DNA from: Cubamyces lactineus
Lineage: Eukaryota; Basidiomycota; Agaricomycetes; Polyporales; Polyporaceae
DNA length: 64,000 bases
NCBI GenBank assembly: GCA_022376465.1
Contig: JACDTU010000021.1
Coordinates: 372,001-436,000 of the forward strand
Direction: 5' to 3'
The translations under genes and the position numbers were made by a program. This document shows positions 25,055 through 36,961 of this stretch, piece by piece. Below the pieces are notes generated by a model. That model was not told the origin of the DNA and searched no databases. It was given only the letters and a program-made list of their open reading frames with translations. Within the stretch, counting starts at the first letter, position 1. Each line of letters starts with the position of its first letter.

Positions 25055-27090
25055 CTAATACCCCGCACCACGCCCAAAGCCAGTCGCATTCAGCCCCGCC
25101 CCCATCCCAGCCTTGAACTTTCCTGCCAGGCCGCCCATGACGCCTCCCACTCTTCCCCCAGCAGCCGCACCCTCCGCTGCTTCCTCTTCGACCGCCTCCT
25201 CCCGCGCAGCGGCCGTAGGCCCAGGGGCACCTCCGGGCCCTGTCCCCATCCCCATTCCGCCTATACCGACGCCTGACCCTGCCATACCTGGCATACCGCC
25301 GTAGCCCGCACCTCCGTATCCGCCCATGCCCATTGCCGCACCGTATGCACCTCCTACTGGTGCCCCATACGTACCTCCCGCGCCCGCCCCATACATCCCG
25401 CCTCCGTACATCCCGCCAGTTCCCCCAGGGTACATCCCTCCAGCACTAGAGCCGTACATCCCTCCCGCGCCCGCGCCGTACCCGGCCCCGACGCCTCCAC
25501 TATATCCGCCAGTGGGCGGGATTACCTCGATACTGCGCGAGCGCCGCCGCCGACGTCGTGGTCGGTCGTTGTACGAATCCGAGTAGCGTCGGGCGCGCGG
25601 ACGACGACTCGAGTGATCGATGATGATGGTCGAGCCTGGCGGGACGCCTCCGCCCATCCCTGGACCAGCACCCGCGAGTCCGCCTGCAGCAGGCATACCG
25701 CCTCCGTACATTCCTGCGCCGCTCATTCCTGAACCGTAGTAGGCACCACCTGGAGGCATCCCTGCGCCCATCGCGCCACCCAAAGGTGCGCCGACTCCAG
25801 CGCCTACGCCTCCTGCGCCCATACCTGTGCCCGCGGCGGGTACACGCGTTGGCATCGGTCCTGGAAGTACTCCAGCAGGGATACCTCCCGCCATCGCGCC
25901 TGGCATCGGCGAAGGTGGAAGCATCGGAGGCATCCCCGCAGCTGGGCCCATTCCTGCTGCCGCTACACCGGGCATGGGGGATCCCGGGAAAGGAGTGGCT
26001 GCACCACCTGCAAATCCTACACCTCCGGCACCAACTCCAGCACCGATAGGGCCTACGGAGGGTCCAGCGGGTACGCCTCCAGCACCGAGGCCGGCGCCTG
26101 CTCCGAGGTATGGCGAGCCTCCTGCGCGCATGACGTTGGGTACGTTGAACGAGTTGCTTCGCGCGCGACCGCCATAGCCGATGCTGGTGGGGGGCGGTAC
26201 GACGTCAGCTTCCCCCGCGGTATAGGCCAAAAGCTACAGGTGTGTTGCAAATGAGTACGACTTGATTGGGTCGAGCGAAATGGGCAGAAAATACGACGTA
26301 CGCGCTCGGCGAGGACATTAGCAACTGACATAGCAGCTTCGGAGGCAGCACGGAGCCCGTATGTGTCCATTGGGCGACCTGAGTATTGCCACAGCCGTGT
26401 TGCTGGAGAAGATTCCGTCAGGTTGAGTACGCCCACCAGACCTCTTGAACAGTAGGCTCACTTTCTGCGATAGCCATCCCCACGAGGCCTTCTCGGAGTC
26501 GCACCGAATCCATACCGAGGGGCTCATAGAGCGAAGGATTGTACTTCCATGTCCTGTACGCTTCGTAGGCAGCCGCAGCTCCAATGTCCGTAGGCAGGAG
26601 CTGCGTCAGTGGAGACTAATGTCACGGAGGTAAGTGTATATATAGCGACGACTCGGATAGTAAACGACTTACCATTCCGCTGTATACGCGTCTATGCCAG
26701 TAGCGAGCCTCCCTTCGCCCAAGGTTTAATGGGCCTACTTGCCCAGAGCGGGACATGATAGAATTGTAGAATGTCCTGTATGGAATCAGCTAGTTGAGCA
26801 ACACTGCCTATGAGTATCAACGTATCTCACACATACGGGTCTGGATTGAGAGCGTGGGCGTTATAGTAGTCGAGCCCTCCCCCTACGAAGCGTTGTCAGG
26901 ATTGTGAACGCATATTGAACGATGGCTAGAATTACATGATGGCTGCGGGCGAAACGCAGGGGCCGGCGGTGTAGAAAACTGGAACTGCAGAGTTTATCAA
27001 CGACATGTTCTAGCACGGAGAACTCTTCATTGCGCGCACCTGCGAGGTTCCCCACCCCGGTAAGGATGATCGATAATAGTCATAAGCCAT
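25055..27090 (-). CDS. Conserved-looking protein with Gly/Pro/Met-rich C-terminal half
   Basis: Assembled by eye from about seven small exons starting at ATG 27088-27090 (MAYDYYRSSLPGWG). Splicing joins QFQFSTPPAP, then WGGGLDYYNAHALNPDP, TFYNSIMSRSGQ, PTDIGAAAAYEAYRTWKYNP, GLVGMAIAETTRLWQYSG and SEAAMSVANVLAER to the large last exon (stop at 25055). The N-terminal ~200 residues are aromatic- and Ala-rich and look like an ordered helical domain. The last ~390 residues are a low-complexity GA/GM/PG tract interrupted by an Arg/Ser-rich patch (RRPRARRYSDSY, RRRRRRSRSIEV). I do not recognise a named family. All junctions are GT-AG and stay in frame, which supports a real gene despite the short exons. 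Confidence 0.7.
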
Positions 27091-28651
27091 TTGCGAGAAT
27101 GGCGGTGTAAACGTGCAGGTTTGCTTATAGACGTGCAGGGTAATGGCAGGACAGAAAGGTTTCGTTACAGGTCGTTGCGATGCGTGTTAATCTTCCGGAA
27201 GATAGGTTGCGAAGTGGACTGTTTGCAGAAGAAAAGGAGCACTGGTCGTGAGGAGGATAGAAAGCCGTAGAGTGCGGCAATAGCGAGTCGCTGCTGCGCG
27301 GGGGCAGACATGTATACTTTCTCGCGACTGACGTCACCGGACCGAAATCATCGAAATCAAGAATACACCGCGACACGCGTCGAACTCCCCAACCCCGGCA
27401 GAGAAGATCTGACAACCGGTGGGCCGCAGTGGACTTTGCAGCGTCATGCGGGGCCATCGCTCCCAGAGAGCTGCACTAGCGATACGCACCTTCGATGTCA
27501 CCCTGGTTCCTCCACTTTGGCATACATACAATCCTCCGTAGTACTGACACAGTCGCTGGACAGCTTTCCGAACGAGAACAACACAGGCACAGATGCTTGT
27601 AAAAGTGAAGATCCCGCTTCCGCCGTACAAGTCATTGCGAGAGCTTTCGCGAAAAGGCCGGTCCGAGTTTGAACTTCTCACAGTCAAGCTATAGTAGATG
27701 TAGCATAGCAAGATACAACACAGTCGCACGGTTGAGAATATTCACAGCCATGGTTGGCACAGGGCCTTTGGAATCATACGGTGACAGGATGCGTACGAGG
27801 ATGTACGAGGATGCAAGGTGATTCGTGAAGGTCGGACGAAGGTGTGAGGCGTGGGATCGCTGACTAAGCATTATGGCTATTTCTGGCAGGCATACTTGAC
27901 GTTTCCACAGGACGGGCGTCTCTGCTCCGCACCCAGAGGCCATCAGGCTGAACGATTCGGCTTCTCCTGCAAGAGTAGTTCATTTTCAGGTACTTGCCGT
28001 GGTAGCTGCTCCAAAGTTCAAAATACTAACAGCACATATGCAATCTCTTGACTGTCATAGATGATGTCTAAGCCGCACAGCTGCATACCTTCGGTACCGG
28101 TCTTAGAGTGCTAGTCGGATTCAGCAATGCACGCGTGGGTCCGCGCGGGTATGAGCATACAAAGAAGAAACTCTCGACTGAGCGCCTTGGCCACAATCCT
28201 CTTTCTGTACTGAGAGACGTCGAACTATGCTGCTCGTTGACCTATACCTGACCTGCTCCCCTGGATTGCGCAACCTACACCCTAACTGGACCCACATCCC
28301 GCACAGCGCACCCATCCATAACAGGTACACCCGCCAGCCCCAAAGCTTGACTACTCCACACATTTGGCGAACCTCATGCGGTTCAGAGAGTCGGGCGCAG
28401 GGCTCGCGGTGGGGCGCGCACTGTGACGTACAGCGTGCCTGCGCTCTGCATTCTTCGAATGGACGATGAACGGTTCGGCTGCGCTCGTTTTGTCAACCAT
28501 GTATCCATGCAGCTCCTTCGGGGCCGCATGGATATAAGGGCCGTCGCTGGGCTCAGTCTGGATTGAACCCCCATATACGAACATACACGCGCCCATAGCT
28601 CAGTGATCCTCGCGCGACCTCCTTCACGTCACGTCAACGAAGCACCTAGCC
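27091..28651. other. Gene-poor interval, promoter of secreted protein
   Basis: No convincing gene. A minus-strand hydrophobic frame near 27690-27800 (TMAVNILNRATVLYLAML) could be a relic of a membrane protein but has no partner exons I trust. The 3' end is the promoter of the secreted-protein gene, with a TATA-like ATATAAGGG near 28532. Confidence 0.4.
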
Positions 28652-29449
28652 ATGCTCGCCGCATCGATTCTTGTGGCCCTATTTGCCGCGTCGTCTGCTC
28701 TCGCCATCCCAGCAGCCTCTGCCTCCAACAAAGACCGCTGCCAGGCGTCCGTCGGGACCAACGCCGTCGCAGACTTCGGCCCCTTCACGCTCGCCGCGCT
28801 CAACAAGACAATCGGCGTGACTTCGAACCAGACCGGCGAGGCCCTCCAGCTCAGCCCGTCCGTGGCCAACTCAACCGGGCAGTACCGCTCGCTCGCCGTA
28901 CGTCTCTTTCCCCGCTACGACACTCTGGTTTGACCCCATATGTGACGCTGACGGGGATGGCATGATTCACAGACGAACGCGACGTACCCGTACGTCGAGT
29001 TCCCGACCTTCCGCCTCGTCGACGGAGGTCTCATCGGGGTGAATAACGCTTCGACCGGGCTCGGCGCCGAGGCGGACAACGTCCGCGAATCCTACCCCTT
29101 CAGCTTCGAAGTCCTGCACACCGCGCTCAACCCCGACCCCGTCTTCTGCGCAGTGGTGCGTTCTCCCAGCCCCTCGAGTTACCTTGCTCAACACTAACGA
29201 CCGCAGCACCGCCATGAACAGGTCGGCACCTCCCCCGCAGGCTCGAACCCGACGGTGCTCGCCGTGCACGGCGACACGGAGCACTTCTCGCTCTGCCGCT
29301 CGCACGCGGTGAACGTGGACGCGGGGACGGACGTCCCGCTCGACGTCGTCGTCTACCGCCCGCGCGCGAACAACCACGGCCTGTACAACTTCCGGAGCTG
29401 CTACAGCGTCTACGTCCAGCTCGTTCCGACCAACACGACCGCGGCTTGA
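28652..29449 (+). CDS. Small secreted protein, Agaricomycete type
   Basis: About 218-223 residues. A classic signal peptide (MLAASILVALFAASSALA) is followed by a Thr/Asn-rich extracellular domain with several N-glycosylation sequons (NKT, NQT, NST, NAT, NTT). Exons 28652-28897, 28973-29155 and then 29207 or 29222 to 29449. Two in-frame acceptors 15 nt apart (29206 and 29221) give two possible products. Conserved-looking blocks are VADFGPFTLAALNKTIG, YPYVEFPTFRLVDGG and HFSLCRSHAVN. The few cysteines could form disulfides. No enzymatic motif is visible; probably a secreted or cell-wall protein of unknown role. Confidence 0.8.
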
Positions 29450-30073
29450 GCGTTAGTCGATTGTGACTTGGGGTTTCAGGCGAGAGCTGGAGGTGGCGAA
29501 GAAGGGTACAAAGACCCGAAGCCTGTAGAAGTAGAGAATGCATCAGTAGTGCACGGACGATTAGTGATGGACACTGTGCCGTTTGTTTGTCAATAAATAA
29601 CATATAAAGCCTGATACTCTATCTCGCTTTATAGTACTACCTACCTACCTCGCACCTCCCGATTGAAAAGTCCGACAGAGCGATGGGAATGAATGAACAA
29701 TATGATCATACACAGGATTACACGACGTTGCACAGCAGGCCAAGCCCCCTCAAATTGAAGGGCGAGGAGAATCATACTCGTAAATAGCTACTACAATACT
29801 GAATGCTGACAGTAGAGAACGGGAGAGAGCGGAGGGTAATGACAATACACAAGGCGCGATACACGACAGGATCCAGAGGGAACGATTGTGGTGGATATCA
29901 ACAGATGCTTGAATGACTCGGGACCGGAAGAAAGAAACTAGAAGCAGAGACGACGCGGATAACACGGAACCAGCCACACCCACAACACGCCATACACCAT
30001 TGTCCGAGTACAACCTACAACTCACAGCCAGTGACAGGAGAAGTAGACCCACAAAGACGTCCAGCCAGCTCAT
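29450..30073. other. Convergent 3' intergenic
   Basis: Between the secreted-protein gene and the convergent coiled-coil membrane-protein gene. AT-rich around 29590-29650 with a short ctacctacctac run. Consistent with 3' UTRs; no gene. Confidence 0.5.
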
Positions 30074-31739
30074 CTACACCTTAGGGAGGACATTCGCGAT
30101 CGGAGGAAAGACAGCAACCACAATCCGCACGCTGAACCTGTACGGCCACAGCACCGCGCCATGGGCAAACTCGAGCACGCGCTGGCGGTACGCATACGCA
30201 TAGCCCATCCACGTCGACTTGAGGCCACGCGGACGCGGGGCAGTCGACGCGCCGCCGCTCCTGCTCCTGCTGCGGCTGCGCCCGCCTTTACGCCCGCCGC
30301 TCTCGGACACGAACGTGCCCTCCGAATCCGAGTCTTCTGCCTCGGGGATTGTCTCGAGCCGTGGTGCGAGGTGCGCGAGGTGTTTCTCCCGTTCGGGGCT
30401 GCGAATTCGGTTGATCAGGATCCCCGTAGGATGGGAGGCGCCGTTGTCGTGCCCGTTTATCCCGTTGGTGACGCCATTGGCGTCTGGACTTGTACGACCT
30501 TTGTACTCGTGCGGCTCCTCGAGCCCGAGGAAGAACAGGATGCGGGGAAGGAATAACGCCTTGTCCATGAGCGACCACAGCTGCGCGCGCGCCTGTTTGA
30601 ACAAGACGGCCTTCTCGGGGAAGCGGAATCCAGCGGCCTCAATCGCGGCGATGTCCTTCTTCCGCCGCTCTTCCATCTGCACCAACCCCATCTCGAGCGC
30701 GGAGAGCCGCGAGTTCACCGCGACGCGCGTGGTGTCCGCCTTGCGCTCGTTGCGCTTCGTCGCGCGCTCGACGTCTCCGAGGATCTCGCTCAGGTCGTCG
30801 CATACTACGCGGAGCTGCTCATTGCGCTTCAGGCCTTCGCGGAGCTCGTCCATCTCGTGTTCCAGTGCATCTATGCGCTGCAATGCAGCATCGAGGGCGC
30901 GTTGTGTCTGCTCCTGGATGTGCGCGAGGGTGTCTTCAGCGGGTGTATGCAGGGCATCGTGTAACTCTTGTGTGCGCTCGTTTAGACGATTGACGAGATG
31001 GGTCCACGGGCGTATGCCAGTCGCGAGAACAAAGAGAGTTGTGCTGAACCACGAGAGCGCATTGTGATCCCCGAGCGCTGAGAGTACGTAACGAAGAAAA
31101 ATTGCACCGATGAAGGGAGACGCCATAGCGAGCCCTAGATAGAACAACTCGTGTCGACGAAGCTCGTTCTCGGCAAGGGCAGTAAGGTGGGCAACATGGT
31201 CGTCGGCGTGCTTGTTCGCCTGATGTTGTCGTCGTGACGCCTGACGTGGGCGAGAGGAGAGGTACAACTGCCATGGGACTACGGGATGGGATATGAGCTT
31301 TATTCCGTACTAACAAGGGGATAGACGTACTCTCGACGATCTGGTGCAGATAGAATATGAGGAGGATTATGAGGAAGAGGTTCTTGATGTGGTCTCCGCC
31401 TGTGAGCCAGTTCCCAATCGGAGAGACCAGCGCAACGATGATTGAGAGGTCCAAGTCTGCCCATTTACCCGTCGCCCGCTTGGTGGACGTATGGTGTTTC
31501 GTGGGCCTCGGACTGAGCGAAGGAGACGCAGGAGACTTGCCCTTCGTATCCAGAGGTGGGGATGGGGACTTGTATCCTTGCGTTGCGCTCTCGAACTCCT
31601 CGTCGCTGCCAGACACCTCCACCTCGCTACCACTCTCCTCGTCCTCGTCCGGATGCCGGATGAAAGCGACGGAACCTCGAGGTGGAGTGGACTTGGCTGC
31701 CCAACGCGAAGGACCTGCTTGCGCTGCGCTGCTCGACAT
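30074..31739 (-). CDS. Conserved fungal coiled-coil membrane protein
   Basis: Roughly 530 residues, two exons. Start ATG 31737-31739 (MSSSAAQAGPSRW); the intron with donor at about 31330 and acceptor near 31275 joins YLHQIVE to PWQLYLSSRPRQ. The first 100 residues are acidic/Ser-rich and probably disordered. Hydrophobic segments follow: LSIIVALVSPIGNWL with FLIILLIFYL, then ELFYLGLAMASPFIGAIFL and STTLFVLATG. Next is a long charged heptad-like region (HIQEQTQRALDAALQRIDAL onward) that should form a coiled coil. The tail has an Arg/Ser-rich patch and a terminal hydrophobic stretch (FSVRIVVAVFPPIANVL). An endomembrane protein is the reasonable inference; the function is not recognised. Confidence 0.8.
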
Positions 31740-31834
31740 GATTGCTGTTGGCCGAAGGAGAGATTAGAGGGAGGCCTGACGGGATGGAGATTGAAGTGGT
31801 CGAATGGCGGCCCTGCAGCACGCACAAGCAGAGT

Positions 31835-32170
31835 TCAGGTTGCCGGCCGGTGTGTTGTTATTGAATGCCAGTGACGCGCGCACGCGAAGGCAGTGGGAAC
31901 GTGCAGACCGCGAGGTGGGTCACGTACGCGCAGCCCTCGCTGAGTTCTCGGGTCGTATGCCGGTTTGTTGCCACGGTAGAGAGGCCCTAGCGCATTTCCA
32001 GACAGTCGAGAAGAGGTCGCGTGGGCGTCGTGTTCGTCGTAGGCGAGGGCGAGGTGGTCGAAGGTGGCGAAGACGAACCCATGGAGCTCAACGTCGGTGC
32101 CTGCGATGACGATCGTCGCGGCGGCTGTTCCGGAAGGGGGTCCCTTCCTCGGAGCGCCCGTGCAACCACG
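31835..32170 (-). other. Unexplained open frame, possible last exon
   Basis: A minus-strand frame stays open for about 112 codons from a TAG at 32171 to TGA at 31835-31837. It reads like protein (TIVIAGTDVELHGFVF, FDHLALAYDEHDAHAT, PLYRGNKPAYDP). It has no in-frame ATG at its upstream end; the TAG there could be an intron acceptor, but I could not find a convincing upstream exon before R2. It may be the last exon of a small gene, a relic, or a GC-rich chance frame. Family not recognised. Confidence 0.25.
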
Positions 32171-32482
32171 CTAGTACTCCCACAGAGCAAACTCGTATAG
32201 AGATATGAGGTACGACGCATATCATTGAAGGTCAGGATGCTACATGGCGTATGCTACAGGGGGAATACAAAGCGAGACGAAAGGAGCGAAACGAACTATC
32301 ACGTCGCGAAACGTTAGAACAAGCCATAGCAATGTGTGCACTTCCAGCGTCGGAAGTGCATGCAGGAGGAGAGATTATAGAAGGAAGCCACATATACCAG
32401 GAGAACACGCGAGCCGATATCAAGCCCTCCGGTCGTGCAGGACTGCGCACGAGCACATGCACACGTCCGTCCTCGCGCACAT

Positions 32483-34394
32483 TCAATCCGTTTCCCGCAC
32501 CACGGTCATATAGATGCCACCCGAGAGCCCTCCATCCGAGCCATTACGTCTTCCCCGCGAGGACACGCTCAGGCTCCTGGGCAGCAGCACGTCCCTGCTC
32601 CGGACCTTCCGGATGTGCTTCGGCACTGCGAGCCCAGGGCCCGGGCTGGCACTGTCGGACGCGACCGTGCTGTCCTGGAACGGCGCGACGATGGGCTCGT
32701 CGTGGGCGTATGCGTCCATCGTGATGGTCGACGGGACGATGCTAGACGTGAACGATGAGATACTAGGCGGACGCTGAGGAGATGGAGTCGATGCAAAGAT
32801 GGGAGGGGAAGCAGGAGAAGGGGGAGAGACGGTGATTGGAGTCTTCGGCGGAGGGGTGCGGGGAGACGCTGGGATCGTGGAAGGAGGTCGGGGCCATGGA
32901 CCGGAGATGATCGAGTTAGGACGCTGCTGGGTAGCCTGAGCCTGGATCGCAGCCTCTAGTCTGCTGCTCGAATCCACTTTCGGTGGGCTCGGTGCGCGAG
33001 GGGGAGTCGTAGGCGGCGACACGCTTCTGTTCCGCTGACCAGTGGGATGATAGAGCGCGGGAGGGATGGGAGGAAGACCCAGCGCCTCGCGGCCTGTCGG
33101 CGACTTGACATAGCTCAGCGTCGACTGGACAAAAGCGTCGTCCTGATCAGAGACCGCGATGGTCGACTCCGACGGCGCGGCGGGAATGACAAGTGGGGGA
33201 AGCTTGACTTTCGCGGGCGCGGCAGGTCTCCAGGTGTCGTCCCAGCCAGCCGACTTCATCTCGTACATGGACGTCGGCGACGATGGCGAGCTGCACAATG
33301 TCTGCCCGCTGAGGCCCTTCGTTTGCGCGAACGGAACGCCAGACGAACTCCAGCAAAAACTGTTACGGATCCACTGAGGCAGAACACCGCGCGACTTCAG
33401 GCGATCGGCGTGTATGCCAGAAACGAGCGCCAGCGCGGTCATCGAGATGAATACCAGAGTGTACGCCGGGATGGCCCACCACTCTGCCTCGACGCTTTTC
33501 AGGATCAGACGCGAGCTCGCGGGCACGACGAAGATTTGGGACATTTCCGCGTGCACCTCGCTCCAGGTCTCCTCCGTCCATTTCTGCAGACCGCCGATAG
33601 AGATGAGGTGCGCCGTCATGGAGAAGATGGTCACGGCAAGGGAAATGAGGCATATGAATACAGAGATGATCAGGGGGCGAATGAAAGCGAGGACGCTGAC
33701 GCGCGGGGCGTCCTGCATGTGGCTGAAGAAGAAGAGGCCGCTAGCCAGGCGGGCACGGATGGCGAGGAAGGTGTAGCCGAAGGTCGTTAGGCAAACAATG
33801 AGGGGCGGGACCCAGATGAAGACGACAGAGATAGTAGACGTGTGTATCGAGGCGACGCAGCCAAAGTCGGTGGCAATGTCGAAACGGTGAGGCTGTACAA
33901 TTATATCTATCTCGTGGCGGGGGGTGGTGAGCATGTTGGCGGTGGGCAACGGGAGAGAAGCTTACGCAAGATTATGTAGGCTATTGGTACTGCAAAACAT
34001 AACAAAAGGTCGGGTGTGAGCGTTGAGGTCTTCCGTGTCGTCTCCTGGCCTAGTGCGCATCGACGAAGTTTCAGGACCAGCGCAAGCGCAGACCCAGGTA
34101 TCGCCATCTGAGCCGCCAGAAGTACTCTCGTTACTTGGTAGAAACCGTCGTCAGTTCAGGTCATCGTCGTGCGATGTAGCTTCGCTGTACGCTACCTATG
34201 TCACACCACGCAGGGACGTGCACGGCGTTATTTTCTGCCCAGACAATCGTGTTCACTCCGTGAATGACGTTGCAGCAGAGGAGCCATGCCGCCAGCGACA
34301 AGACGGGTATGTTCCGCGAAGATACGAATATGGGCGCCACGAGCACCAGGGCGGCAACCCCCAGAAACGAAACGGCAGGCAGCTCAGCACGCAT
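32483..34394 (-). CDS. STE3-type receptor R2, long-tailed, non-mating-type-like
   Basis: Seven-helix STE3-family receptor of about 590 residues. Start ATG 34392-34394 (MRAELPAVSFLGV). Landmarks are LSLAAWLLCCNVIHGVNTIVW and PAWCDI (helix 2); TRVLLAAQMAIPG after a short intron; IIVQPHRFDIATDFGC; VVFIWVPPLIVCLTTFGYTF; WAIPAYTLVFISMTALALVSG near helix 7. It departs from the other receptors in this window: no RYxRLM motif after helix 5, no GLRPW or FGQDA/EEARKH signatures. It also has a very long Ser/Pro-rich tail of about 300 residues (PSPPKVDSSSRLEA, PRTPPPKTPITVSPPSP). Such divergent STE3 paralogues with no linked pheromone gene are usually called non-mating-type receptors. No pheromone precursor lies between 24 and 41 kb. 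Confidence 0.9.
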
Positions 34395-36961
34395 CTTCTA
34401 GGAGGAGGCAGACCACAGACGAGCTAATGTATCACGACAGATTGCAGACACGGAAGCAGAGGGTTTGAGGGAGTATGAGCGGGAGGGAGAGAGAGCGGTG
34501 GGAGGAAGAAGCTCCAGGCGTCGCAGGAGGAGCTTGGGTATATTGATGTACAGCAAGGAAAGGCCCCGACAGACAGACGAAGCAGCGCATTTTGACCAGG
34601 AGGAGGTACAGCCTGCATTCCCCGAGGTCGCGTACCGTCGGGTAGAGAGTACAAGGATGCACATCCAGAGCATAACACGCCTCCCGCCGGGCCATCGCGT
34701 AGCGTGCGCTGTGGGCCCGATAACCCGCGAGGGGGGCTTCTAGTCTGGTGCAGGTCGGGCGTCGTGACGTACGCCTGCAGACGCCTCGGGGGAATGGGCA
34801 GCCAGGGCATAAGCCAATGGCCAAAAGGGGATGGGTGTTTTGTGGCGCTAGGAATGGCAGGGACTAGGGAGTGGTCCGATTTGGCAAGTCCTGTGGAACA
34901 ACGCATCGGCGTGCGAAAGCGCGTGATCACCAAGCAAGTCGCCGCCGAGGATCATGCAGAAGCATCTCCAGGAGTTACGAAGGTTAGTTGGCCAAGTTTC
35001 TGTAGGTGCCGTGTGTTCAAAGCTCACGACTATAGGAGGTTGAAGAACAGCTGCCGCAAGGCCGCCGTATCCGAAGACTTGTTCTAGCGGTAGGGCCTGG
35101 GCATTCAAGGGCATCTGTCACAAAGCACAGGATACTGCTCATCCGCTTGTGTGAGGTATAGGTGGCTGCCGTTCTATGTACTACCCAGTGGGTTTGGACC
35201 CGACGGATGCGGGCCCCGCATGAGTGTATCTAGGAAATCGACACCAAAGGCTGGCACTGTTATTAGCGATCGCGGCGAAGATCTCAAGTGCCATAAACGC
35301 ACAGCTTAACCCGGGTAACTCTCCCATTGGGAGGTTACATGCGCGACGGTTTTGCCCCAACTTAGCGCCAAAATGTGCCTTGATCACCGTTCTCACGACT
35401 AGGTTCATTAGCGTTAAACCCTTTCTTGCCTGTTGTCGTGCTGCTAGGCTTCCGACCTTCCGACCTTCTATCCAAAGGGCCGCGAGGCGGTTATGAATCT
35501 GTGCTGCTTGAATGCTTCTGGCCCTCCACGAACCTTCCTGATACATGCGCGAATTTGGGCTCGATCTGCTTGACTCGCTTGCTCAATGCGCCGCTGGGCG
35601 CAGTCGGAGTTGCCGCTGTCCTGCCCGCCACAGCGACATCGAGCATCACTGCTAGGACGCGCATATGAGATGGACGAGTGATATGTCTCAGTAATCGAAC
35701 GAGGCCGAAACAGTCTCACCTTTGCGCCCTTTGACAACGTGTCTGCAATTTGCGACGATGCCGTTACGGTGAAGCTCGCCACAGTGGCATACGTATCCAG
35801 TTCGTTGCTGTACCTCTCGTTGATATTGTATCGTGCTGATTTAATGCCACATGTTCGGCGGAAAGCGGAGTTTTCGAGGTTTCGAAGCCTCGTTGCTAGA
35901 GCATGAAGCGGCAGATGTGGCGGCAGTGTTCTAGGCACTCCGGTCTCGTAACGCTGGCGGCCTTTACAACGTTCATTTACTTCCTAGGTAGATCGCAGCC
36001 GCCATCGCGGCACACGTTGGTGTGCAGATATACTCGGACAGGCGGTTGTAGGAAGGTCAATGGATCGGTACGTAGGCATGAGGATGTCGCATGTTAGGGT
36101 CGTAAATGAGGAGTAGCGACTGCGCAATAGGGCACAACGACTTGGTACCGTGATGGTAATGGCTCGGCGTCGTAGGCATTGAGGGAAATTTGTAGCACAT
36201 ACAGATACAACTTGCGAGGTGTATTGCGGGGCCGTCCAGCCGACCTTGCGTTTTGGTGCGTGGTGGTTCAAAGCGGTTCTTTAACTAACCTGGTATGTTG
36301 TTGTTCCAACGAGGCATGACGTTGTACTCACCTCCATGAGGCTACAGGGAGCTCGGCGCTATGAACGGCAGGACGGACCATGCCACAGCGACGGAAGTTA
36401 TTGTGGGTCGCCTTGGACACTCGGTCGACACCGCGTAGCTTGTATATCGTCGGTATGTCGTACAATGCTTTTGAACCTCGCAACAATATTCGCAAGAGGT
36501 CTATCAGCGTTGGGAGCAGGATACAATTGGAAGCTGTTAGCGTCGGAGTCAAGGTGAGCTTCCGTGGCGGGCCATGGCGCACACAAACTACGCCTATCCC
36601 ACGTGGCGCCGTGGTGATCTGGGATCACAGTCGTGGGCGTCTACGCCCACTTATTGCTTTTCCGGCCTGCGGGCGTCGATCCTTTGTCAACCCAGCGGCA
36701 TCCCCAGTTTGTTCCGTTGTCGATGCACAGATCTCTAGTGGCGCGCTGGGCGGCATATAAAATGTTCCCCCGCGGAACCAAACGCACTCCAGCCTCACCT
36801 CCGCTCACCAATCGGCCTCGCACGACAGACCACCCTACCGTCGACAGAATACACGGTTAGCTATCGTGTAGCATCGGTTTCGCCTATCTCAGGTACGTAT
36901 ATATCCTTGGGACGCCCATTCTGCTGTGTTGACTCAGACGGTCCCGTAATTCCACTGTAGG
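34395..36961. other. 2.5-kb gene-poor interval
   Basis: R2 upstream region and sequence up to the F-box/LRR-like gene. Frames of 80-170 codons exist on both strands with no domain. A TATA-like ATATAA at 36756 and a pyrimidine-rich leader precede the next gene. No repeat or RNA gene recognised. Confidence 0.45.

Noticed and set aside
24277..25116. 279-codon plus-strand frame
   Set aside because: No domain, unusual composition, ends in the 3' end of the opposite-strand gene; treated as chance.
25113..26177. Pro-rich plus-strand frames
   Set aside because: Mirror translation of the Gly-rich last exon on the minus strand.
27689..27943. Hydrophobic minus-strand frame as a second DUF6533 gene
   Set aside because: Lacks the GDYCQVAA and RLPLVLADL landmarks seen in the real copy.
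28590..28640. tRNA-like start (gcccatagctcagtgat) upstream of the secreted-protein gene
   Set aside because: No matching B-box or acceptor stem at the right distance; it lies in the 5' leader of a coding gene.
34848..35114. 88-codon minus frame with LEQVFGYGGLAAAVLQPP
   Set aside because: No start context, no neighbours in frame, no recognised family.
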